DNA of 64,000 bases, from positions 4,392,001 to 4,456,000 of the forward strand of contig JAITYX010000042.1 of NCBI GenBank assembly GCA_021018815.1, in the 5' to 3' direction. The stretch comes from Talinum fruticosum. Lineage: Eukaryota; Streptophyta; Magnoliopsida; Caryophyllales; Talinaceae. Below are positions 26,518-39,400 of the stretch, in pieces. Within the stretch, counting starts at the first letter, position 1. Every line of letters starts with the position of its first letter. The notes under the pieces were generated by a model. That model was given only the letters and a program-made list of their open reading frames with translations. It had not been told where the DNA came from and did no database searches. The position numbers were made by a program, and so were the translations under genes.

Positions 26518-26840
26518 GAGGATGTGCTACTGAAAAACACAGGATTATTATTCAAGTGGTGGCGGAGATATGCTTGTGAAGAACAGACATTATAGAAAAC
26601 AGTAGTTAATTCAATACACAAGGAGGATCGGATAACACTACCTTTAGTAAAATCGACTCAAATCCCTGGCCTCCGGAAAGAAGTAAAGAGACTAACTAGT
26701 GAAGAAAGTTCCACTCAAACAGCATCTTACACTAAACATGGGGGAAGGGAATACCACAAGATTCTGGGAGGATAACTGGTTGATGAAGAACCCCTTGAAG
26801 TTCATATATATCAGATTATAATTTGGGTTTCCTAGAAGTT
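26518..26840 (+). mobile_element. LINE fragment (C-terminal part of ORF2)
   Basis: Translation in shifting frames gives LLFKWWRRYACEEQT, VVNSIHKEDRI, KRLTSEESSTQT and TRFWEDNWL. These are hallmark words of the region after the reverse transcriptase in plant L1-type LINE ORF2 proteins. Stops and frameshifts show it is dead. It is much shorter than the element at 49.4-56.2 kb and is a separate insertion or a 5'-truncated relic. Confidence 0.7.
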
Positions 26841-28280
26841 TCATTGGACACCTTGGTCTTCCATTTTTAACTACTTAAAGTCCATATGATCTACTCAATT
26901 GGTCCTGATATTTGTAGAATTAATTTAAATAATTAATTATTTAATTTCAATTAAAAAAGTCTCGTAATCGAGTATTGTTAATGTATAAGATGTAGGTTAG
27001 GAGAGATATGAGTAACGATGAGCTCTACTCCTATTCCAAACTCCACTCATATTCCAAAGAACAAAGACGAAAAAAAAATTATCTCATTTTGAAATCAGTA
27101 TCAAAATACATCGTTGGGCCCATGTCCATCAAAATAATCAAAGATATTTTAACTCAACCCCTCCTACCCCGATTTTTATCCCACAATGCCTCGGTTAAGT
27201 TGATACACTTCAATACATCAATCTCAAATCAGTATTATTTTCAGTCCATAAGATTTAATATATCCAAAACTTCAATCATGATCATTAAATTAAGACCTTA
27301 TTGGTATCTTATATCGGTGTTATAAATCAACAAGTAGAATGAATCCCTGTGAACCAATGACCCTCTCTAAATACAATACAAAATATGTGTATATACTGAC
27401 TGAATTGAAATTAATTGAAAATTCATTTTCAAAGTAAGACAACTTTAAACCGTCAAAATTAGTAACATGTTTTTTATTAATAGATGGTTGATCTAGCGTC
27501 AAATACTCTAGAGGGTGACATTATCGACAACGTTGTAGCTGAGGAATGATGAATTTCACCAATGATTGGATTATCAAATCTTTAACCTGATTTTGCAAGC
27601 AAATAAGTTGTATTAGTCAAATTTGATTAACTTCCTGCAAGTATGAATGCAGATTGTGCAACCAGAGCTTGATTTCAGAACTATTGCAATCTTAACCACT
27701 TCCAACAGCAAATAGAATGAAACCTCAATCATTCCACAACAACTTGATCATTTGTGCACCAACTTGATATGACACCCAAACAAAAAGGGTATTAGCATCC
27801 TTGTGAAAAGGAGAAGATTTTCATGTTAATGATTTAAAATGGGTGATACGATATTAGAAAAATTTACGATTTATATAGCTATTTATGATGGATCTGTTAA
27901 GTGCAAATATTGGGAACGGATAAACAATTCCGGTGACAAAACTCCTCTTAAAGGATCCGTTAAAATGGGTATACGCTAGTATGAGAGGATATATGACACT
28001 TCCTTTGAATAAAAACGACCTTGTAAAAAAAAATACCTCAATGTTTTTTTATTTCCAATAACCTATTGATGTTTTTCTTAATTAAAAACATTTTTTAATC
28101 AATGGAGTACTAAAAATGAATGCATTTAATACTAAATTTTGTTTTCTTATATTTCATTGTTGGCATGGAGGAAGCAATGATTTTTCTAGAGTACTTTAAA
28201 ACATTTCTAGGTATTTGTTTTTTTAAGAACCTATATAACCTAGTTTTAAGCCATGGTAACGAGAAAAGCAAATCCATAAT
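26841..28280. other. Gene-free region upstream of RPN2
   Basis: This is an AT-rich stretch without recognisable exons. A reading frame of about 105 codons at 27008-27325 is rich in Ile, Ser, Tyr and Lys and resembles no family I know, so I do not call it a gene. Confidence 0.45.
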
Positions 28281-28283
28281 GAC

Positions 28284-28353
28284 TGGGCCTGATCCGATTT
28301 ATGAATTAGCCCAACCCACAACACCAGAGCCTGTCTTGGCCCAAATTTGGGCC
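28284..28353. promoter_or_regulatory. Site II (TGGGCY) cluster in RPN2 promoter
   Basis: TGGGCCT at 28284, GCCCA at 28309, GGCCCA at 28338 and TGGGCC at 28348 form four site II-type motifs within 70 bases. Site II elements bind TCP factors and drive growth-linked housekeeping genes in plants. They lie about 350-415 bases upstream of the RPN2 ATG and are followed by a CT-rich leader at 28435-28520. Confidence 0.6.
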
Positions 28354-28698
28354 CATTTACCAGGATGTGGGGGACCGGATTTACGATCCGGAGATTGATA
28401 ATGTGGGTCGGACCTCTTCGTCAACCCACAAGTCTTCACTCTCGCTCTCTCTCTCTGCTCCTCACTCCCTATTTACACGTCTCCATCCTCTCTCTCTCTG
28501 TCTTCTCTCCATCTCTCGTAGGGTCATTGTGGCGCCCAAGCTCAACACAGTGAATGCCAGTGCGATCTCTCACTTATTATCTCTCCATTTTCCCTTATTT
28601 GATCAAAATCAACTTACTTTCTCTGAGATCTCTTCAAATCTGATCGAATTTCTTCCTGATTATTTGTTTGAATTTCATTTCTTCCCGAATTCGCAGGA

Positions 28699-31600
28699 AT
28701 GACCCGAACCCTAGGGTTTTTGGCTCTTCTTCTCATTGCGTCCGTTTGCGAAGCTGCGATCTTCCACCCCGTCTCCGATTCTCACCGATCTGCTGCTATT
28801 GAGATCTTCAAGCCTGTCGATGGATCCTTTAAGAGGTCTCCTCATAAACCCTCCCTAAACCCTTCTTTGTTTTTCGTCATTTTTTGCTGACTATTGTTGT
28901 AACAATGGTTGTTTTTATTGTTTCTTCTGAGTTCGATTCAATTGTTTGATAGAGCATGATAAATGCGGTTCGTAGAGAAGTTTGTGCTTTCGTTGAAATT
29001 TGCGATCTGGGCATTATGTTAATGAAGTGGGAAATTATTGACGATAAGATTTTGAGGATGTTAAATTATATCCAATACAAAATAAACTACTTACATTCTT
29101 TCAAGAAAAAAAGGGGAGAAAAGAATTTTAAGAGTGTCATATGTTTAAACTGCGTAGATAATAAATGAAATAATTGGACGGAAATAGTACATTACTTTTG
29201 CTTGCAGGAAATAAAATGGCCTATTCATTTGTATTTTGCTTAAAAATATGAAATTTTGGCTACCCAAGGAATTCTGAGTCACACCAGGATTAGGTTACCA
29301 AATTTGGAAGAAGGCTCTTGCTGATTTGTTTTTGGAATTATCCGTGTTTCCTCTTTTTGAATAAAGAAACTAAACTGATGGATCAAATTCTTTGAAAATC
29401 TTAGAAGTTGGAAGTAGAAACTAGTAAAGGATATAAATTTATACTGCAAAATTAGCATTTCATTTGACTTGACTAATATTTTGCATTGCTACTGCTTTAA
29501 TCTTCTTGTGACGATTGTAAACTATGTAGTCTTATATCAGTGATTTTTTAATGTATTCAATGGTCTAGTATGTGTGAACAATATATACATTTGAAAGCTC
29601 GTGCCCAGCTTTGTTTTCTTGATTTGTTGTAAATTGTGCTCGTCCCAATCGCATATGTAATTCATTTTTAGCATGTGTTCTCTTTGGTTGTAGTATACGC
29701 AGTTCAGTTATTTGATATGAAACGTGTCTTGACTTGTGTTCTTTTTTACAGCCTTGAAGAAGCTTATGAAGCTATAAGATCCTTTCAGATTCTGGGAATT
29801 GGGGAAAATCTTGATACAAGCACTTCAATATGTGCATTGATAGCAGAGACCCTTAAGTCTTCTTCTACCGATTTGAAGGATGTGAATTTTGCTTTGAAAG
29901 CAAATCAGATTCTAAAATGCAGTATTGATGGCGAAAGTTTTAAGGTATTGATTCTTCATGCTTTACGAACTGCTTTTACTTTCTGATATATGCAACAACC
30001 TTACTTGTTCTCTTTTTTTAATTTTCTAAACATGAGTTGAGTTTATTCATCAGAGTGTTATTTTTCTTTCCTCCCTCTCTCTCATCCTCTCTCTAGGTTG
30101 TCAGCTCAAGACTTCAAACTGCAATCGCTGATGCAAGCCAATTGCTGGATTTCTACTACTCAGTTGGAGGCTTGTTACTTGTTAAGGTGACCATTCGACT
30201 TATATCTTTTTTCAATCTTTCTGATATTAGTTTGTAGTACCTGTGTGATGCTTCTACTTCAAGATTACTGCATCCTATGCATCCTAGACAGTGTTGACAT
30301 CAAGTACACCATGCCATCCTTCAATTTATGGGGTGTTTTATTAAAGTAATTGTTGTTGTTTTGACTCACCTTATATGCTTTTCATGTAGGATCAAGCTGC
30401 TCATTTGACTATTCAGCTTGAGAATGCTGATCGAGTCTTCCGTTCTGTAAAGGTATTTTTGTTTTCATGGGGTCATTTGGCTTCTTCCGTCTGAGTTACA
30501 TTATGGATTTTGTTTTTGGCATTAAAATTCATGCAGAGGATTTAGCTTATGTTATTTTTTGTCCAGGCTCTTGGTCAAAGTGATGGAAGGTGGCGCTATA
30601 ACTCTAACAAGCCCGAATCTAGCACTCGTGCTGCTGGTAATGCTCTCCTAGTAATTTTGTCCTTTTTCATGTTACTTTTATGTCGTTTTCCTGATCTCTT
30701 GCTTGAGTTCCGTGATCAGCATAAATCTAAACCTATCAAGGGTTGTTATTCTGCCTTACAGGCTTTCCTTTCAAAACAAACATTCTGATAATCAGTTTTC
30801 TGCCTTTTAACTTCTGACTGCATGTTGAACACTCGTTGCTTTTTTCCTGCAGGAATGGCATTAGAAACTCTGGCTGGAGTGATATCATTAGCATCAACTG
30901 GTGTTGATCAATCATTGGTAACTTGCATCTTCTGTAAATTTTTCTCTTTTAACAAGAGAATGGAATATATTCAGTATTTCCTTTTTTTTGTTGGGGGGGT
31001 CTTTCTTTTTGCAAATTCATGATTGCCCCTCTTCTTCTAATCATTATTAGAGATAGGATTCTGGCATAGCAGTGGATCTAAGTACAAGATGTGACTTTAG
31101 AATCCAATTAAACTGTGAGGTATAGTTTATTTTGGGTCATAACACAGAGCACAAGTAATATAGCCTTGTCGTTGCTCAGTATCTGTATTCTACCACTTTT
31201 ATCTTCCAGTTTTTGGAGCTTCTAGTATTGCAGTCCAGCTTGTACCTTGGCTGTGTTTCCGTTTAGCATAGTATCAATCTTTCTGCTTGTCTTTGTAAGT
31301 ATATCTTAATATTGACTGCTATAGACCTATAGTTTGACATAATAAAATATGCATTCGATTACTGGAGTTTGATGAATATAAATTATGTTCCTCAAACTTC
31401 AACTTTATCATGCTTATTGTTTTATTTTGTTTATTTAGCTGGTCTATTGTTGCGGTAGCGTTTTATCTATGTGGCATTGTGTAACATATTTGGTCAATTG
31501 ACATTTGCAGATTGGTACTCTCAAGAATGATATTGTGAAACTGTTCGACAGCATTGAGAAATACGGTATGTGGCTTCTTTTCTATACTCTCCTATTATTG

Positions 31601-34600
31601 GCTTATCTGTGTAGTGTAGATCCCTTTTAGTTGTATTACATGTTAATTGGCTTCTTCCAGATCGAATTGGATGTTTATTTAGTAGCTGGATTGCATTTGT
31701 AATATACCCACTAGTTAAGTTTGACTTAAAACTTATGGGTTATTTTATATGGTTTAGATGTTGATTGGTGAAATTCACTAGTATACTTACTAGACAAAGC
31801 CAAAACCAGATCCTCCCGTGTACACCTGGGAAGTTCTGAGAAGAGTGAAATGTGTGTAACCTTACCCCCACAGTCAAACTGCAGACAGGTGGTTTCCGCT
31901 AGTAAGTGGGGATAATTTAGGGTGATGATCCACTCAAAGTGTAATCCAAAGCTGAAAAAGAAGTTCAATACTGACTCTTTTGGCTGTCTATTGAGTGATG
32001 AGTTCTAGCAGATGTATGTAATTTGTAATTGATTCGTCACACTGATGGTTTGTAAATTATAGCTAAGTTAATGTTGTTGTATACATGTGCTGGAAGAAAA
32101 TGAGATGAGGCCCTTAAACACAGCTAAGGGATGCATTGTCTGACACAAAATTGACGTAAGAAGCTGTTATTGAGCTTGAGCTCACCGTTATGGAACAAAG
32201 TATTGCATAGCAAACTTGTCCCATAAAATTGTGTTCTAAAAATCACATTGAATGTCTACCATGGTCTGCACATGGTCTTCTCAGCCATTGCCATTTGTGA
32301 CCCTTTAATGGTGCCATTTACTTTTAGGTGCTTCTGCATTCCTGTGTTAAAACCTTTTTTAAGGTTTGCTCTATAAATTTTCAAGGCCGCCCCATTTTTT
32401 TGGGGTATCATATGAAATGTTAATGAGCAAAGTAGAAGCATATTTCTGTGCAAAACTTGCCTAAGTTGGTGAAAGTCTCTTCCAAACTGGTACAGTGGGT
32501 GCTGTGAGAAATCTTCACCTACTTGCATGAGGCATGAACCTGTATTGTGACATCTATTAAATCCCTTTATCCTAATTGTTGTAATTGATATATTCTATGT
32601 TCAATAATATCAAATCATGTCATACTAATGCCCTAGTGTGTCTTACAAGGCTCCTAAAGAGGGTTAAGATGGTTAGGGTCAAATGTAAGCAGCTTATTGC
32701 TTGAATTAGATAAAGTTATTCACTTGTTAGCATCTTAAGTTACAACTTGGTGAACTTTCCATCCCTTGGGATATGGTCTTTGTGTTAGTGTTTAGTGCCT
32801 ATATGGGTGTTCATGTCACAATTGGCCATCTTCTAAAACTTGTGCATTTTAAGTCTATGATAAAGGATTAAGCATTCATGCCCATGCTGAGTGACAACTG
32901 TCTTCTATGGACACTTGGGAACCAATTAAGCTCTGGTAGGAAGTTATAGCACATGTGCCTTCCCCTTGCTTTCTCCCCCTCCCCAGTCAGTCTCTTCAAT
33001 GCCTTTAAAAATGCTTGGATATTCCATAGCTGTTGGACCACAAGCACTTTAGATAGTCCGGTTGGTTGAACTTATGTGCATCATAAGTGCTTAAAAACGT
33101 CAGATGGTATGTAAGGACAAGTGTCTACACCCCCTTTCTCCCAGGGGGCCCACACAAATGAATTTCAAATGAAGTTGATCCTCACATTGGGCATCTGTTT
33201 GGGATAAAATGCCACTCAAATCATGTGGATTGTCTCTCAATTTGCTATAACGTAGAGGTTCACATGCACGTGGTCAAGTAATAAGGCTAGCTCATTGTTT
33301 TTTGTTGCTTTTTTGGGGTGTCCTCCATTGTAATATTATTTGTATTTTTGTCCTGTTATAGATGATGGTGCCATGTTTTTCGATGAGAAAGTTGTTGATG
33401 CACAAGAATATCAAGGTCCTCTTTCAACAACTTCATCTGTTGTTCGAGGGCTTGTGGCATTTGCAGATGTAACTTCTGGGAAGATAGATGTAAGTTGAAA
33501 TATGTAATATGTATTGGAGGTTTCTAACATGTCTCTGCTTCAATGAGTGGTGTAACAGAACCCATGTGTCATGAGAATCTTTCTAAATTATATATTGCAC
33601 TTGCAGGTTTCAGGGGATAAAATTTTGGGTTTAGCAAAATTTTTCCTTGGTGTTGGCACACCAGGAAATCCGCATGACTTCTTTAACCAGATTGATGCAT
33701 TAGCTCTATTGGATAATAACAGGTAATTGTTGCGACCTTTGCTTAGCTTGTTGGCTTTCTTTTAAGATTTGTTTTATTGAATTACTTTCTCATTCAAGCA
33801 TTATGTTTAGATCTCAATCTTCCTTGCCAATATCACATATAGAAAGAGTATGTGGGTTGAGTTGTAAAGCTTAGACATAACTTTGTGATTGACCAACGTA
33901 TACCAAACCACTGTACATCACCTTACCTCTGCTAGTAATTGTCAAGTTGGTGTTCAAGGGAATCATGAAAATAGTGTTAGAACACTTTTTGTCCCCTACA
34001 GTTCGTTGTAGTTACTTGGTTCTCAAATATGAATTACTTGGTCCTGTAGTGCCTAATTTTAGAGACTGCATCTGCTTGGAAGCCTTTGGTGCACTTGCAA
34101 AATGACCCCCTCAATCGAAAAAATAAACTAAATGAATGAATTCATTTGGTTGGGTACCATCTCAAGGTGAAGCGAGACATCAGTATTGTTTTTTGTCGAG
34201 AAAAGTACTATTTGTGGAAAAAGTTCTACGTGTCATAATGTCAATTTTACCTCTATAGACTTTCTCGATGAGAGCAGTTTTGCATTTTACCTCTATAGAA
34301 CAAACAAAACAATCTAGTTTTAGCAACATTGCAATTTATTGATCTAGTTATCCATGTTGAAACTTAAAGAATAATGCAGTTTAAAATCTCACTGTTCTGA
34401 GGGAGGGACTGTAAGTTGGCAGCAATTGTGTTAGGAGGGCGGAAGCTTGGAAGCTGGATTTCGTAGCTTGCTTTCCAACTCAAAATCTTATTGTTTTCAA
34501 TTTATAATACATTTACAGAGTCAAGGCACCTGATCCCGAATAACCTAAATTGGGTATTTGAGATGACCCATCCAATGCGTTTCGTAACTAATGTTTGAAA

Positions 34601-37600
34601 ATTATGATAAAGTATTTCATCATATTACCTATTGTGTCGTAGTCTTTTTGGCTGATTCTTGTTCAGATTGTTGACTTGAGGTTTATCTAAATCTCAAGAG
34701 TTTTTACTTTATGTGCAGGATTTCAATACCATTGATCTTATCACTGCCTGCTACTGTGCTATCATTTTCTAGGGATGACCAACTCAAGGTATACACTTCC
34801 TTAAGCATGTCATTACCGAGAAGTTCCTTTTGTGGTCTGGTGCATTTAGTTTAATGTGGCTATGATGCCTTAATCTGTGTTTCCATGGTTTTCTGTGCTA
34901 CAAATTGTATTCCAATCAGTCACTTTTTCTCCCCACCCCCTTCCCGGGCCAAACACACACACACACACTTAGTGGTATTGCTAAGTCTATTCTTGGGGGC
35001 AATTTTATTGAACTGTAATTCATTGATCAGGTGAAGGTGACCACAGTGTTGGGTTCTAGTGCACCTCCCTGACAGTGAAAATTGTGCAAGCTACCAGCTT
35101 TGAGTCCAAAAATGCTCCTGTAATTGAGAACCAGGTATCATACGAAGTTGGCTCTTGTTAATTTATTTCTTTGTCATACACTTATGATCAATTTTCACCT
35201 GAAGCTTGATTGTTTATCTTGATGGCTAATGTTCTCTGTTTTGTTGTGTTAGGATCTCAAATTCGATGCAGATGGTAGATTTCATTTATTGGATGCTTTG
35301 CCAAAAGATGCTGACATTGGGATTTATGAATTTGTTTTCAAGGTCTTTCTCATTCTCTATTATGTATTTTTTACTAGATGATCACCTACCTGTGTTGCAT
35401 TATTGCACATTGATTGACCGTTCTTTTTCTTATTCTTTTTCGCTTTATTTTGTTGTGTGTGGGCACGATGCTGTCAGATTGCTCTCCATGATCCAAGTCA
35501 GAATGATATCTATGCCACTGGGGGCCGGACGCGAGTGAAAATATATTTAACAGGAGTAGTTAAGGTTGACGCTGCTGAGATTTCTGTGCTTGACAGGGAT
35601 GGTAGTGTGGAATCTCAAAAACGTAAGTGCGTCTATAAATTGTAAGAAATTTATTGTGTTGGTGTGGTCCTTATCACTTTCTATCCTTCCTTCTATATCT
35701 CAATTTCCCCTTCCTTCTTCCTTGTCTCTAAAAAAATGCATTAGCAGTATGAAGTTATGAGCAATGCTCTTAACTACCAGGAAATGGAATGTCATAGATG
35801 TCATGCCTTCTCTTCAACAGCAGTGTAGTTGTTTAAGGGTCTGTTATAGGGCACTTTATTGTATTTTGTCAATGTTCACTTAATCTGGTGTTCTTCTAAA
35901 TCTGTATATGGGTGAAGCCTATAATTTTTTAGCACAGATTTAAATCTCGTGAGGATTCTTGGAATTTGTAGACCAGCCTTGAAACTTGTGGAGAATACAA
36001 AGAACTTTTATATGGTCTGAAAAAACTTTTGGGAGCTCTCAAAGTAGAACTTTAAAATTAGTAATGGCCTAGTGGGGCTGTTGAATGCCCCGTGAAATTT
36101 CATGGAAATTGAGATGAATTAAGCGACTGTGTGTGCGAATTTTCCATCTCTGTTATTGTTGTGGACACATTTGCGTAAGTAATGGATAGAAAATACATAG
36201 CTTATTTGATTTGTCATCAAGTGGTTGACTAATAGTAAAAAGAATGAAATGCAGGTTAGATTTGTCTGCAGACAATTCCCTTTCCTTATCTGCAAATCAT
36301 CTGCAGAAGATGCGGCTGTCCTTCCAGTTGTCTTCGCCTCTCGGGAAGGCATTTAAGCCCCATCAGGTTCGAATTTCCCAGATAGTTTTTGTTGAATTAC
36401 TCTTTAAGGTGTTGATCTTTTGCTAATGGTCATACCAACAGGCATTGCTCAAGTTGAGGCATGAAACAAAAGTTGAGCATGTCTTCGTGGTTGGGAACTC
36501 AGGGAAAAAGTTTGAAATGATATTGGTAAGTGCCATTTTACTCTAATATGACAAATATATATCTCTTTCTGATCAGCATAGGGTTTTCTCTCATTGCAAA
36601 TATTATTTCGTCCTGTAGGACTTCCTTGGACTAGTGGACAAGCTATACTACCTTTCTGGAAAGTATGATATTCAACTAACAGTTGGAGATGCTGTCATGG
36701 TAATTATGATTTCTATGATAGTGACTACTGTTGTGTTCAGGTATTGCTGGTGTGGTTCTAACGTCAATCAATTTTCAGGAAAACTCATTCTTACGGTCCC
36801 TAGGTCATATTGATTTAGATCTTCCTCAGCCACCAGAAAAGGCAACTCGTCCACCTCTTCAGCCGGTTGACCCTCTCTCCAGATTTGGACCTAAAGCAGA
36901 AATAACTCACATTTTCAGGTCTCCTGAGAAACGGCCACCTAAAGAACTGTCTCTCGCCTTCTTGGGGCTTTCCCTTGTTCCACTTGCAGGGTTCTTGTTA
37001 GGGGTGAGTCAACATTCTTGCCTGATTTTGGTAAATAATTCAGTTTTTGTTATTAGTCGGTTTACTAAAGCTCCTGATCATCAATAGAATTCAGAGAGCC
37101 ACTAGCTAGCAACCTCTTCCAACTCTAGATTGCTTATTTGTTGAGTTGTGACTTACAAATAAGTAGGACACCTTATGTCCTCCTGATCAGTAGTAGGTTT
37201 GCAATCACAGGAATAATACTGTAAATCTACCCCTCCCCCAATAATCGTAAAATAAAAAAATAAAAAAACAGAGAGAGAGAGAAAGGAAATAGCTTCTGCC
37301 CAAATGGAAGCCTTGTGATTGTGAGGAACTGAGGGTGATCAGTTGAGCTAGTGGATCTCATGTTCTTCAATCATCACACTGGTTTATTTGTCATTATGCA
37401 TAAAATCAGAAATCCTTTCTCCACAAATATAACCTAGTGTGTATATGACTTGATACTTTGATGGGATACAAACACCAGATTCAATTATTCCAATTCTCAT
37501 TATGTCAATTTTCTGTCTTCCTTGTGTGAAATTTTTGAAAATCATGTGTTCTAGTTTTTATTTAATTCGGTAACTGTTCATTTTCCCTTGATCTCATGTG

Positions 37601-38296
37601 TGCACTGATATCAATATCATGTCATGCTTTCTGGCAGCTGCTTCGACTTGGTGTGAACTTCAAAAACTTCCCTAAATCAGGAGTACCAGCCATATTTGCA
37701 ATACTCTTCCATGTGGGCATTGCTGCAGTGCTTTGTCTTTATGTGCTGTTCTGGTTGAAGGTTTGGCCCTCTTTACTCTCACTTACCATTACAGATGAAT
37801 GGGTCTATATATCTTGCAAGACTCCATTATGTTTATCCTCACAGAATAAAATTAGCTATCACGGCTTAATTTGACAGGGAGTAACTTCCTTTATCATATA
37901 CTTGTATTTCAAATCAAACAAAGTCGCAAATCTAACTCCTAGTCATAATCGTTTTCAAAAAAAGCACAGAAGATCTTCAGTCTGGATTAGAAATACAAAT
38001 GAAATATTGACAACCATACCCTTTTTTTCAAGTAGACTTCTCTAGTATTCTTATCAAACATGTTTTTTGGTCAGCATTATCCCTCACTCGCTCAAACACG
38101 CACACACATCCGCTCACTCTCTCACACACATTTTCTCATTTTCATCATATATTTATCTATTCATCTGTTTGTGCTGCAGCTGAATCTGTTTGCGACACTG
38201 AAGGTATTGGGCTTCTTGGGAGTCTTCTTGGTGTTTGTTGGTCACAGGACTCTCTCCTATCTGGCATCAACATCTGCCAAGGTGAAATCTGCTTGA
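28699..38296 (+). CDS. RPN2: Ribophorin II, oligosaccharyltransferase subunit (RPN2/HAP6)
   Basis: This is a subunit of the ER oligosaccharyltransferase complex that transfers N-glycans to nascent proteins. There are nineteen exons: 28699-28835, 29752-29944, 30097-30186, 30390-30452, 30567-30636, 30853-30917, 31511-31565, 33362-33489, 33607-33722, 34719-34788, 35031-35134, 35253-35342, 35478-35622, 36255-36366, 36442-36525, 36619-36699, 36779-37003, 37638-37760 and 38180-38296. A signal peptide ([19 protein letters not shown]) precedes a long lumenal domain and three C-terminal membrane helices near residues 588-607, 621-646 and 656-676. The frame needs one extra base in the C run 35067-35069 and one in the A run 35617-35621. 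With these the product is 689 residues, close to the roughly 690 I recall for Arabidopsis HAP6 (At4g21150). Introns range from 75 bases to 1.8 kb. Confidence 0.95.
31790..31915 (-). repeat. Au-SINE-like fragment in RPN2 intron 7
   Basis: Read on the minus strand, GCGGAAACCACCTGTCTGCA is followed by GTGGGGGTAAGGTTACACAC and then CTTCTCAGA with GTGTACACGGGAGGAT. This order resembles the body of Au-type plant SINEs as I recall them. Ends are not defined. Confidence 0.5.
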
Positions 38297-39080
38297 AAAT
38301 GGAAGAAAATTTTTGGTGTCATATTTGGGGCACATCTTTTTACTCTTTAGTTTAAGGCTCACCTTGAAAAAGGGAAAAAAAAAAAGACAAATAGTTTGAT
38401 AGACTGATAGACTCAATTTTGTAGAATTTGCCTAATGCTTTTTTCTCCCTACTGATTACCAGTTTTTTAGTGGTAGTTCTGAGTGTATACATGTACTGAT
38501 CGTTTCGATCCAATAGCATTTTCATTGCCCTGCTCCTTTTCTTCACCATGAAAGGCAATAGAAGATCCAATGAGGTCTCTGTTCTAGAAAGTCCTTTTCA
38601 AAAGTTAGAGATCAAGAGTTGTTACTCTCTCCTGTGGAAGTTTTTTCAAAATTGAGATGTAATAAAAATCTTCCTGAGCTCTAGTACGAAATTAAAAATG
38701 CTTATAGCATGTATCTGAATAAAGGCACTGATGAGTATCAATTAGTTTTTATAAATGTTATAAAATTAAAACGATTTTTATACATTGTTTTTTTAAATAA
38801 AATTTCTTAATGAATTTTGGTCCCCGTTGCATCATGTTGGTCCTTTAGATAATGGCTATATAGAATTGACTATATATTGATTTTTTTAGGCAATGTTAGC
38901 CATTATTTAAAATTACATGATTTAAAATAATTTGAAAATTTAGTATAGAAATATAGTATAGAAACAAAGAAAAAGACTTAAAAGGGGAAAAATATGAAGT
39001 TCTTACCCTGAAGCTAATGCTAGAGACTCCAAAAGTCTCATGGCTTGAAGAATCATCACGACGAGGGTTTTACAGCCATT
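38297..39080. other. RPN2 3' flank
   Basis: This stretch includes the probable RPN2 3' UTR. The sequence becomes AT-rich after about 38700. I see no gene, RNA gene or bounded element. Confidence 0.5.
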
Positions 39081-39161
39081 GATATAGTCATTAAGAATCG
39101 ATCCATTGCTATGTTACAATCGATATAGTCATTAATAATCGATCCATTGCTATGTTACAAT
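39081..39161 (+). repeat. 41-bp tandem duplication
   Basis: Two 40-base copies beginning GATATAGTCATTAA start at 39081 and 39122 and differ at a single base (AAGAATC against AATAATC). There is no coding context. Confidence 0.9.
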
Positions 39162-39234
39162 GAGGAACGGGCTGTGATGTGAGTGGTTCTGAAGAAGTTG
39201 ATGGACCCCAGCTTCTTGGAAGTTCATGCACCCT

Positions 39235-39400
39235 TGATGATCACCGAACGTCTTATATGTGCTTAGAGAGTATCTATTGTTCGTCATATGTCAACGGATG
39301 GTTAGATCAACGGAATAATAAGGGAGTTTTGTAGACCTAAAATAATATTGTGTCACCTGATTATATATACTCACATGAGCATTTAAGAATTTGCAAATGA
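39235..39400 (+). mobile_element. Repeat family copy B (uninterrupted)
   Basis: This is the second copy of the repeat seen at 21256-21985. It shares CGAACGTCTTATATG, CATATGTC, GGATGGTTAGAT and GAGCATTTAAGAATTT in the same order. It lacks the CCGAAC-rich insert and so shows the empty target site with a single GTCTTATAT at 39249-39257. It has no coding capacity; the reverse reading frame 39291-39557 crosses its edge. Confidence 0.6.

Noticed and set aside
32256..32528. 90-codon reverse frame in RPN2 intron 7
   Set aside because: There is no family similarity I can recognise and no splice context, and it lies in a long intron with a SINE fragment nearby.
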